11,777 nt of DNA. Source: CAYLXU01 sp964388055. Its GTDB lineage: Bacteria > Patescibacteriota > Minisyncoccia > UBA6257 > JACRHW01. A program made the translations under genes and the position numbers. This document shows positions 7,176 to 11,777 of this stretch, piece by piece. Positions within the stretch are counted from its first letter, which is position 1, and each line of letters opens with the position of its first letter. The notes under the pieces are model-generated. The model was given only the letters and a program-made list of their open reading frames with translations, was not told the DNA's origin and searched no databases. Location: contig CAYLXU010000026.1 in NCBI GenBank assembly GCA_964388055.1, positions 1-11,777 of the forward strand. Direction: 5' to 3'.

Positions 7176-7480
7176 TTATTGTTCAAAGCGCCCCTTAGTT
7201 GCGCTATTGCGACCTCCTTTTCCTCAATAAATTTTTCAAGCCTATCTCGTTCTTCCTGGAGAGGAACAAGGGCAGCCAAGACACCTAGATCAATCTCGGA
7301 ACTGGGATCTTTTTTAAGTAAATCCTGCGCCTTTGTGTTTTGGGCATCTATTCGTGCAAGAATACCGTTAAGCTCAAAACGTTTTCCTTCGACCTCACGC
7401 TCAAGCCTTTGTATTTCACGTTTGGTTATTGCACGTACATCTTCTTTTGTTTCACGCTTAAAAGAAAAAGATTCGTTCAT
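7172..7480 (-). CDS. Small coiled-coil protein downstream of gatB, unknown function
   Basis: I do not recognise a family. The 102-residue protein is highly charged and helical. Two long heptad-like helices can be drawn, about 12-57 and 70-98, joined by a short segment with KKDPSSEIDLG near 56-66. This suggests a helical hairpin or an antiparallel coiled coil. There are no cysteines, no membrane segment and no signal peptide. The start lies 5 nt after the gatB stop, so the two are almost certainly one transcript. No Shine-Dalgarno site is present, so translation may depend on coupling to gatB. Its stop shares bases with the miaA stop on the other strand. The tight fit between two firm genes and the protein-like composition support it as real. 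It could be a partner of the amidotransferase, but only the operon position suggests that. Confidence 0.8.
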   Translation of the reverse strand: MNESFSFKRETKEDVRAITKREIQRLEREVEGKRFELNGILARIDAQNTKAQDLLKKDPSSEIDLGVLAALVPLQEERDRLEKFIEEKEVAIAQLRGALNNN

Positions 7481-7485
7481 AGATT

Positions 7486-8970
7486 TTATAGATATTTTTT
7501 TAATAACTCCTGGGCAACTGCGGGGTTAGCAGCACCCTTTGTTTTTTTCATAAATTGACCAACAAGGAATTGAAGCGACGCCTCTTTCCCCTTCTTGAAA
7601 TCAGCCACCGCCTGAGGAAATTCCCCTATTATTTCCTGCGCCACACTTTCAAGCGCTCCCACATCGCTCACCTGTCTCAACCCCTTCTCTTCGATAATCA
7701 CCTGACACTCGGCCCCAGTTTCAAACATCTCTCTCAAAACATCTTTTGCGACCCGGCTTGATATCTCCCCCTTTCCAAACAAAACGACAAGATGACCAAA
7801 ATTCTCTGGGGTAATCTTAAGTCCACCCCATCCAATCGCATCGTGGTCAAGAAGGCCATAAAGATCTGAGACAAGAAAATTGTAGACCAGCTTTGATATT
7901 TTTTTAAAATCTATGCCATGATCAAGCTCACAAGCCTCCGAAACGCTATGTTCAAAAAATTCAGAAACTTCTTTATTTTGTACCAACAATTCAGCATCCT
8001 TGAATTCAAGCGCATATTCCTTCTGTATTCTCTCAAGCCGTGCGACAGGCAACTCTGGAAGGGACGTCGTCAGATCCTCAATACGAATATCCTCAAGAAC
8101 CATGTTCCCCAGCGAGTGTTCTCCTACCACAAGAGGAGCAATATCGGGCTCAGGAAAATAACGATAGTCATGCGCCGACTCTTTCTTCCGCTGGGAAAAT
8201 GTTTCTCTCTTGTTTTCATCCCACCCACGCGTCTCCTGAACAACTTTCTTTTTTTTGTTTAGGAGCTCTGTCTGCCGTTCCACCTCATAACGAATAGCAT
8301 CCCCCACCGCACGAAAGGAATTTAGGTTTTTTACCTCTACCTTAGTACCAAACTCTTTCTGCGTTTCGGGACGCACACTAATATTTGCCTCCACCCTCAT
8401 CTGCCCCTTCTCCATGTTTGCATGAGAAACTCCTAAATAACGCAAGAGAAGCTGAAGATTTGAAGCAAAAGCCTCTGCCTCGTCAGCGCCTTGAATAACC
8501 GGCTCTGTTACAAGCTCCATAAGAGGAACCCCGGCACGGTTATAATCCACGAGAGTGTGAGTTTTATCGGGACTGTGGGACAATCTTCCTGTATCCTCCT
8601 CGAGATGGATTCTGTGAACTGCAAAAGACTTCTTCTCGCCTTTTACATAACAATCAAGAACGGCGTTTTTTATCAACGGTTCGTCGTATTGGGAAATCTG
8701 ATACCCCTTTGGAAGATCCGGATAAAAATAGTTTTTTCTATCAAATTTTGTAAACTTCGCAATTTGCCCTTTTAGTGCCATACCAACACGAAGAACATGC
8801 ATAATTGCTTTTTTATTTGCGGTAGGAAGTGTACCAGGATGTCCTACACAAATCGGACACACATTAATATTCGGATGAATCTCATCCGCGTTTAAACAAT
8901 CGCAAAACATCTTCGTCTGTGTCCGAAGTTCCGCGTGAACCTCCAAACCAATCGTAGGTATATATCTCAT
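7486..8970 (-). CDS. gatB: Aspartyl/glutamyl-tRNA(Asn/Gln) amidotransferase subunit B
   Basis: GatB is the tRNA-binding kinase subunit of GatCAB, which converts Glu-tRNA-Gln and/or Asp-tRNA-Asn to the amidated forms in bacteria lacking GlnRS or AsnRS. The 494-residue length is normal. The N-terminus IGLEVHAELRTQTKMFC is diagnostic. Zinc ligands are visible as C23, C25, C38 and C41. HRIHLEEDTGRL and VDYNRAGVPLMELVTEP follow, then the helical region and the C-terminal YqeY-like tail domain (about 410-494, ending QELLKKYL), which contacts tRNA. gatA and gatC are not in the window, so the complex is encoded in separate loci. A TATACT -10 lies only 11 nt upstream of the ATG and there is no Shine-Dalgarno site, suggesting a nearly leaderless mRNA. 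A coiled-coil gene follows 5 nt after the stop. Confidence 0.98.
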   Translation of the reverse strand: MRYIPTIGLEVHAELRTQTKMFCDCLNADEIHPNINVCPICVGHPGTLPTANKKAIMHVLRVGMALKGQIAKFTKFDRKNYFYPDLPKGYQISQYDEPLIKNAVLDCYVKGEKKSFAVHRIHLEEDTGRLSHSPDKTHTLVDYNRAGVPLMELVTEPVIQGADEAEAFASNLQLLLRYLGVSHANMEKGQMRVEANISVRPETQKEFGTKVEVKNLNSFRAVGDAIRYEVERQTELLNKKKKVVQETRGWDENKRETFSQRKKESAHDYRYFPEPDIAPLVVGEHSLGNMVLEDIRIEDLTTSLPELPVARLERIQKEYALEFKDAELLVQNKEVSEFFEHSVSEACELDHGIDFKKISKLVYNFLVSDLYGLLDHDAIGWGGLKITPENFGHLVVLFGKGEISSRVAKDVLREMFETGAECQVIIEEKGLRQVSDVGALESVAQEIIGEFPQAVADFKKGKEASLQFLVGQFMKKTKGAANPAVAQELLKKYL

Positions 8971-8981
8971 ATATATTGAAT

Positions 8982-8987
8982 AGTATA
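8982..8987 (-). promoter_or_regulatory. Possible -10 box of gatB, implying a very short leader
   Basis: The minus strand reads TATACT (five of six consensus) ending 11 nt before the gatB ATG. The expected start near 8975 would leave about 5 nt of leader. No convincing -35 lies 16-18 nt upstream. The remainder of the 112-bp spacer up to the tmk terminator shows nothing else I can name. Confidence 0.45.
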
Positions 8988-9050
8988 AGAAAGAAATGGA
9001 AAAATTACTACCTCGTCTTGAATCTCGGAGTTTACCATGAAGCTAAAATA

Positions 9051-9070
9051 AAAAACGAGAGAATCTCTCG
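9051..9070 (-). terminator. Rho-independent terminator of tmk
   Basis: On the minus strand CGAGAG pairs with CTCTCG around the loop ATT (9070-9056) and is followed by TTTTT. It begins 12 nt after the tmk stop at 9083. It separates tmk transcription from gatB. Confidence 0.88.
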
Positions 9071-9082
9071 CTTTCATAAAAA

Positions 9083-9841
9083 TTAACAAGAACGCATCAA
9101 ATGGAAACGCACTGTTTCTATGATTTCCTTATGGAGATCCTCCTTTCCTCTTCCACCGTCCAATACCACAACTATTGTTTCTTGTGAAAGCTGCCGAGCA
9201 AGAAAAGCATATGCCTCGCGCACGCGCTTTAAGTATTCACCTTGTTCGTAAATATCAATTGTCTTCCCTGAAAATTCTAATCGCGCCACTGCCTGCTCCG
9301 CAGGCATGTCAAACACAAAAATAAGATCGGGCAAAATATAGGAAAATCCGAGAATTTGTTGATGCAAACGAACAATATATTCCAATGCCGCCGGATCAGA
9401 GTGCGCAGCAGCATAATATGCGTGCGTAGAAAGATTGAATCGATCCTGCACTACGATTTTATGAGCGGCGAGTGCCGGCAAAATTGTTTGCCGAATATCC
9501 TCAAGGCGGTCCAAAACAAAAATCTGTTGACGCTCCTCTTCTGTAAGTATATCTCCACGAACTATCTTTTGAAGCAGCGGATGAAACACGCCAAGATCTC
9601 CCTCAACCAAATGCCGCTCGGCCTCCAAAATCCAATCAGAAGGAACTTCTCGCCTCTCGATAAGGGCGCGGATCATCCTCCCAAAGACACTTTGTGAAGG
9701 TTCTCTGTTTAAGAGTACATCGGAAGTAACATCTTTTGCCAAATGACTATGCAAAAGCTGAGCCTGTGTAGATTTTCCGCTTCCACTCAAACCTTCAAAA
9801 AGAATAAATTTCCCTTTTAATTGATGTGGTATCCCAAACAT
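9083..9841 (-). CDS. tmk: Thymidylate kinase-like protein with a P-loop substitution and an insertion
   Basis: The fold is that of dTMP kinase, which makes dTDP from dTMP. The P-loop GLSGSGKST is at 17-25, then NREP, then QDRFNLSTHAYY, close to the DRxxLSTxAYQ motif of E. coli Tmk. A lid-like GKTIDIYEQGEYLKRVREAY comes near the C-terminus. At 252 residues it is longer than the usual ~205-215. The extra ~25 residues lie between REP and the IFVLDR helix. Position 19 is Ser where Tmk proteins normally have Asp or Glu (LEG/LDG), a residue known to contact the dTMP sugar. This leaves substrate preference open; a related nucleotide kinase is the alternative. The start is fixed by AAGGAGGT 5 nt upstream. 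It has its own extended -10 promoter and its own terminator, so it is transcribed independently of rplK and gatB. Confidence 0.85.
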   Translation of the reverse strand: MFGIPHQLKGKFILFEGLSGSGKSTQAQLLHSHLAKDVTSDVLLNREPSQSVFGRMIRALIERREVPSDWILEAERHLVEGDLGVFHPLLQKIVRGDILTEEERQQIFVLDRLEDIRQTILPALAAHKIVVQDRFNLSTHAYYAAAHSDPAALEYIVRLHQQILGFSYILPDLIFVFDMPAEQAVARLEFSGKTIDIYEQGEYLKRVREAYAFLARQLSQETIVVVLDGGRGKEDLHKEIIETVRFHLMRSC

Positions 9842-9846
9842 GATAT

Positions 9847-9854
9847 ACCTCCTT
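9847..9854 (-). promoter_or_regulatory. Strong Shine-Dalgarno site of tmk
   Basis: The minus strand reads AAGGAGGT, 5 nt before the ATG at 9841, and it decides the start. It is the same octamer as at the membrane protein gene. Confidence 0.88.
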
Positions 9855-9881
9855 TTTTCTTATTGTAAAAAATCTACACAC

Positions 9882-9890
9882 AGTATACCA
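9882..9890 (-). promoter_or_regulatory. Extended -10 promoter of tmk
   Basis: The minus strand reads TGGTATACT, an extended -10 (TGn plus TATACT). The -35 region is weak; TTTGGA at a 16-nt spacing is the best candidate. The start would be near 9875, leaving a leader of about 34 nt that contains the Shine-Dalgarno site. It lies downstream of the rplK terminator. The element is nearly identical to TGGTATAAC at the other gene with a Shine-Dalgarno site. Confidence 0.65.
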
Positions 9891-9917
9891 GACCCAAACA
9901 CAATCCAAAAGAAAAAT

Positions 9918-9946
9918 AAAAACCCCCAAATGATTTGAGAGTTTTT
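9918..9946 (-). terminator. Rho-independent terminator of the secE-nusG-rplK unit
   Basis: On the minus strand AAAAACTCTCAAA pairs with TTTGGGGGTTTTT around the loop TCA. This is a 13-bp stem with two G-U pairs, followed by ATTTTT. It lies 25 nt after the rplK stop and closes the unit before tmk, so no further ribosomal protein gene is cotranscribed. Confidence 0.83.
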
Positions 9947-9971
9947 ATGTCCAAGGCATGTATTATAAGAT

Positions 9972-10397
9972 TTAGTCAGTAACCTCGATACCCATACTTC
10001 GTGCGGTTCCTGCGATAACTTTTACCGCCTGTTCCACATCCTTAGTATTAAGGTCTTCCATCTTTTTTTCCGCAATTCGCACAAGATCGGCTTTTGTTAC
10101 TTTTCCTGCCTTCTTTTTTCCTGCCGTGCCAGACCCCTTCTCCACACCAGCTGCCTTGCGCAGCATGTCGGATGCAGGTGGCGTTTTATATGCAAGATCA
10201 AAAGACCTATCCTCAAATACTGTAATAATGACAGGGATAATGTCTCCAGATTTTTCTCTCGTTTCATCATTGAAACGCTTCACAAACTCGCCAATATTAA
10301 TTCCATGTTGACCAAGCGCAGGACCAACTGGAGGCGCTGGTGTCGCTGCACCAGCAGGGATTTGAAGTTTTAATGTTGTTTTTACTTTTTTAGCCAT
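9972..10397 (-). CDS. rplK: 50S ribosomal protein L11
   Basis: L11 binds 23S rRNA at the GTPase-associated centre and contacts elongation factors. The 141-residue length is standard. The N-terminal domain carries IPAGAATPAPPVGPALGQHG (residues 13-32), the proline-rich segment next to the thiostrepton site. SFDLAYKTPPASDMLRKAAGV joins it to the C-terminal rRNA-binding domain, which ends ARSMGIEV. The start at 10397 gives the normal MAKKV N-terminus, although no Shine-Dalgarno site is present. It follows nusG after an 80-bp AT-rich spacer. In most bacteria rplA (L1) comes next; here a terminator and tmk follow instead. Confidence 0.98.
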   Translation of the reverse strand: MAKKVKTTLKLQIPAGAATPAPPVGPALGQHGINIGEFVKRFNDETREKSGDIIPVIITVFEDRSFDLAYKTPPASDMLRKAAGVEKGSGTAGKKKAGKVTKADLVRIAEKKMEDLNTKDVEQAVKVIAGTARSMGIEVTD

Positions 10398-10406
10398 AAT
10401 GTTTGA

Positions 10407-10476
10407 GAATCTAGATACTAGAATCTAATATCTAGAAGTAAAAATTTTATTCGTTCTTAATTCTAGACTCTTTAAA
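10407..10476. repeat. Degenerate heptad repeat with CTAGA words between nusG and rplK
   Basis: Reading the plus strand from 10407 gives GAATCTA, GATACTA, GAATCTA and ATATCTA, four 7-nt units in tandem with 5 of 7 matches between neighbours. The phase then weakens through AAATTTT, CTTAATT, CTAGACT and CTTTAAA. Overall adjacent units match at 34 of 63 positions by hand. CTAGA occurs four times in about 60 bp. The block occupies nearly the whole spacer upstream of rplK and resembles the phased spacers before dnaE and thrS. It could be a dispersed intergenic repeat or a structured leader; no protein or RNA gene is visible in it. Confidence 0.6.
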
Positions 10477-10477
10477 T

Positions 10478-11026
10478 TTATACTTTCTTTACTTGTAAGA
10501 AGTCCAGCTCAATCGGAGTCTCCCGACCAAACATAGACACCAACACTTTAACCTTTCCACGCTCTTCGTCAATCTCACTCACCTTCCCATCATAGTCTTT
10601 AAATGGACCATCGCTGATTTTTACAATATCTCCCACAGAAACGTCTAGATTAAATCGTGGCTCTTCCATGCCCATCTTTTCCATAAACATATGAATTTCC
10701 GCATCCGAAAGCGGAGTTGGCTCCGTAGAATCCGCCCCCACAAAACCAGTTACACGAGGAGTGTTGCGTACCACATACCACGTACCCTCATCCATTACCA
10801 TATCAACAAGAACATATCCGGGATAAATCTTCTCTTCGGTTACCTTTCTCTTTCCATTTTTGATTTTCACTTTCTTTTCTTTTGGAACAAGTACCGCAAA
10901 GATCTTGTCCTGCATATCAAAAGACTCGATACGCTGTTTTAAGTAACGCACTACAGCATCTTCATATCCAGAATAGGTATGAACTGCGTACCAATGTCTT
11001 TCACCTGATTTAGTATCTTGTGCCAT
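10478..11026 (-). CDS. nusG: Transcription termination/antitermination factor NusG
   Basis: NusG binds RNA polymerase through its N-terminal domain, modulates pausing, and can link to Rho or to the ribosome through its KOW domain. The ATG at 11026 gives 182 residues, the normal length, beginning MAQDTKSGERHWYAVHTYSGYE. A longer reading from 11113 would lie inside secE and adds nothing family-like. The NGN domain spans about 11-115, with the signature KIYPGYVLVDM and the segment RNTPRVTGFVG. The KOW domain is at the C-terminus: VGDIVKISDGPFKDYDGKV then FGRETPIELDF. The start lies 1 nt after the secE stop, so translation is probably coupled. There is no Shine-Dalgarno site. Confidence 0.97.
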   Translation of the reverse strand: MAQDTKSGERHWYAVHTYSGYEDAVVRYLKQRIESFDMQDKIFAVLVPKEKKVKIKNGKRKVTEEKIYPGYVLVDMVMDEGTWYVVRNTPRVTGFVGADSTEPTPLSDAEIHMFMEKMGMEEPRFNLDVSVGDIVKISDGPFKDYDGKVSEIDEERGKVKVLVSMFGRETPIELDFLQVKKV

Positions 11027-11027
11027 A

Positions 11028-11225
11028 TTATCTAATAAAATAGTTGGTAAGCGCATACACGAGCCCCGCATCAAGTGCGCCAAGATAAAGCGCAGTAAAC
11101 GCCGAGAGCCCAATAACCACTAACGTATACTGGGTAAGCTGCTTTCGAGAAAGCCAGTTTACCCGTTTAAGTTCCAAATACACCTCTTTAAAGAATGGGA
11201 CAATGCTCCCAAAAAATTTCTTCAT
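11028..11225 (-). CDS. secE: Preprotein translocase subunit SecE
   Basis: SecE clamps and stabilises the SecY channel in the cytoplasmic membrane. The 65-residue protein is of the minimal single-span bacterial type. An amphipathic helix with FFKEVYLELKRVNW (11-24) leads to SRKQLTQYT and then one membrane segment at about 32-52, ending ALDAGL. The tryptophan and the following SRK match the conserved V-x-WPS-R/K region, with Leu in place of Pro. The position directly upstream of nusG and rplK is the classic arrangement. There is no Shine-Dalgarno site; the ATG is preceded by an inverted repeat that may fold in the leader. Confidence 0.95.
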   Translation of the reverse strand: MKKFFGSIVPFFKEVYLELKRVNWLSRKQLTQYTLVVIGLSAFTALYLGALDAGLVYALTNYFIR

Positions 11226-11227
11226 AC

Positions 11228-11267
11228 CAATTTTGTTTTACAAATAAAATGAGTACGTACAAAATTG
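11228..11267. repeat. Inverted repeat immediately upstream of the secE start
   Basis: CAATTTTGT (11228-11236) and ACAAAATTG (11259-11267) are perfect 9-nt inverted arms separated by 22 nt. In the secE mRNA they could form an AU-rich hairpin ending 2 nt before the start codon. Such a structure could mask the start, but an AU-rich stem with a long loop is weak and may be chance in AT-rich DNA. Confidence 0.35.
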
Positions 11268-11321
11268 AATATCCTGAAAATAACCAAATGATTATTTCGA
11301 AGGATTACAATTGCCATTTTT

Positions 11322-11341
11322 AAAAGCCCCGCGGGGCTCTT
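11322..11341 (-). terminator. GC-rich hairpin between gyrB and secE: terminator or leader attenuator
   Basis: AGCCCCGCGGGGCT (11325-11338) is a perfect palindrome. On the minus strand it extends by one G-U and two A-U pairs and is followed by TTTT, then AAAAA. The short T-run makes it a moderate terminator for gyrB. However, it lies only about 8 nt downstream of the start predicted from the promoter at 11356-11384, so it would sit at the very 5' end of the secE transcript. It is either the gyrB terminator, a protective 5' hairpin, or an attenuator. Confidence 0.55.
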
Positions 11342-11355
11342 CTACTTATAGTAAT

Positions 11356-11384
11356 AAGATACCCGCATTTTCCTATAATGTCAA
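11356..11384 (-). promoter_or_regulatory. Sigma70-like promoter, probably for secE-nusG-rplK
   Basis: On the minus strand a perfect TTGACA (11384-11379) is followed by exactly 17 nt and TATCTT (11361-11356, four of six consensus). Transcription would begin near 11349, about 120 nt before the secE ATG. The -35 overlaps the ATG of the possible small plus-strand ORF at 11378. This resembles the arrangement at miaA, where the divergent gene's -35 also falls in the first codons. Confidence 0.65.
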
Positions 11385-11551
11385 GCTCTCAAAGTAGTTT
11401 TCGGGCAATACAGAAAAACATACACATTGCTGCAAAGAACTTTTCAGATTTGGAGAAAATGGGGGGAAAAAATGAATACTGGACTGAGGAATACTCAAAA
11501 ATATTCCAAAGGAAGGACACAGCTTTTAACAAAGCAATTCGCCAAAGATAA
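11378..11551 (+). CDS. Possible small protein of 57 residues, unknown
   Basis: An ATG at 11378 opens a 57-codon frame ending in TAA at 11549-11551, 5 nt short of the convergent gyrB stop. The predicted protein is charged and soluble-looking (18 Lys, Arg, Asp or Glu), with aromatic residues in EYWTEEYSKIF near 33-43, no membrane segment and no cysteine. Its composition looks protein-like and it fills the gap exactly. Against it, there is no Shine-Dalgarno site and no clear plus-strand promoter, and the minus-strand secE promoter overlaps its start. I do not recognise a family. Confidence 0.4.
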   Translation: MSSSQSSFRAIQKNIHIAAKNFSDLEKMGGKNEYWTEEYSKIFQRKDTAFNKAIRQR

Positions 11552-11556
11552 AAGTT

Positions 11557-11777
11557 CTAAATGTCGAGATTTTTAACGTTTTGCGCGTACGCATTAATAA
11601 AATTCTTTCGAGGTGCAACATCCTCCCCCATCAAAATATCAAAACTACGATCTGCCGCCTCGGCATCCTCAACATCAATGCGCTTCAAAAGTCTTCTCTC
11701 AGGATCCATGGTTGTTTCCCACAGCTGTTCCGGATTCATCTCACCCAAACCCTTGTATCGGGAAATTCCTTTTTCTC
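11557..11777 (-). CDS. gyrB: DNA gyrase subunit B, C-terminal end only
   Basis: GyrB is the ATPase and Toprim subunit of the type II topoisomerase that introduces negative supercoils. Only the last 72 codons are in the window. They begin EKGISRYKGLGEMNPEQLW, the conserved RYKGLGEMN region near the end of GyrB, continue through DPERRLLKRIDVEDAEAADR, and end VKNLDI at a TAG stop. The ending is GyrB-like rather than ParE-like, but the two are close and the missing N-terminus would settle it. The gene runs toward secE on the same strand. No strong terminator lies directly after the stop; the hairpin at 11322-11341 is the nearest candidate. Confidence 0.93.
   Translation of the reverse strand, partial: EKGISRYKGLGEMNPEQLWETTMDPERRLLKRIDVEDAEAADRSFDILMGEDVAPRKNFINAYAQNVKNLDI

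Noticed and set aside
7186..7210. AGCGC/GCGCT hairpin near the miaA and coiled-coil stops as a terminator
   Set aside because: The stem is only 5 bp with a long loop and no T-run on either strand.
7179..7529. 116-codon plus-strand frame opposite the coiled-coil gene
   Set aside because: It is serine/arginine-rich shadow sequence and overlaps the end of gatB; the minus-strand frame has better spacing and composition.
11027..11113. Longer NusG N-terminus reaching into secE
   Set aside because: secE is a firm gene in that interval, and the ATG at 11026 gives the standard NusG length and start.
11290..11310. TTCGAA-containing segment as the T-arm of a tRNA-Trp upstream of secE
   Set aside because: The flanking bases do not pair and no acceptor, D or anticodon arm can be drawn.
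1..11777. UGA reassignment to glycine, as in some CPR groups
   Set aside because: No long conserved gene contains an in-frame TGA; all read through with the standard code.

Overview
The window reads as an ordinary stretch of chromosome from a small-genome bacterium, most likely Patescibacteria (Candidate Phyla Radiation, Parcubacteria-like). The reasons are compact information-processing genes on both strands, short AT-rich spacers, few Shine-Dalgarno sites, a ThrRS that starts directly at its editing domain, and an rplK gene followed by a terminator instead of rplA. The standard genetic code fits every gene. I see no phage, insertion sequence, CRISPR array, rRNA or tRNA, and no obvious defence or biosynthetic system. 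The taxonomic call is inference from gene content and style.

Layout, left to right. Positions 1-539 (minus) hold most of rnhB (RNase HII), whose 3' end lies outside the window. It diverges from dnaE (658-3843, plus; replicative polymerase alpha subunit), which is followed 32 nt later by thrS (3876-5633, plus). A bidirectional terminator (5638-5661) separates thrS from a convergent, unrecognised six-TM membrane protein (5671-6240, minus). That gene diverges from miaA (6291-7175, plus) across a 50-bp spacer. A good sigma70-type promoter for the membrane protein gene occupies this spacer and the first codons of miaA.

The rest is almost all minus strand. gatB (8970-7486) is followed by a 102-residue coiled-coil protein whose stop interlocks with the miaA stop. 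tmk (9841-9083) has its own promoter, Shine-Dalgarno site and terminator. secE-nusG-rplK (11225-9972) closes with a terminator. The 3' end of gyrB enters at the right edge (11777-11557). Between gyrB and secE lie a possible 57-residue plus-strand ORF, a strong promoter-like element and a GC-rich hairpin.

The genes cover DNA replication and repair (dnaE, rnhB, gyrB), nucleotide supply (tmk), translation (thrS, gatB, miaA, rplK), transcription elongation (nusG) and protein export (secE). The more unusual signals are between genes. AT-rich spacers with an approximate 7-nt period sit before three genes that lack Shine-Dalgarno sites (dnaE, thrS, rplK). The only two genes with a textbook AAGGAGGT site (the membrane protein and tmk) also share a TGGTATA-type extended -10 element. 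Several other genes appear to have very short or no leaders. In the proteins, the points of note are a complete set of PHP metal ligands in DnaE and a P-loop substitution plus insertion in the thymidylate kinase-like protein.
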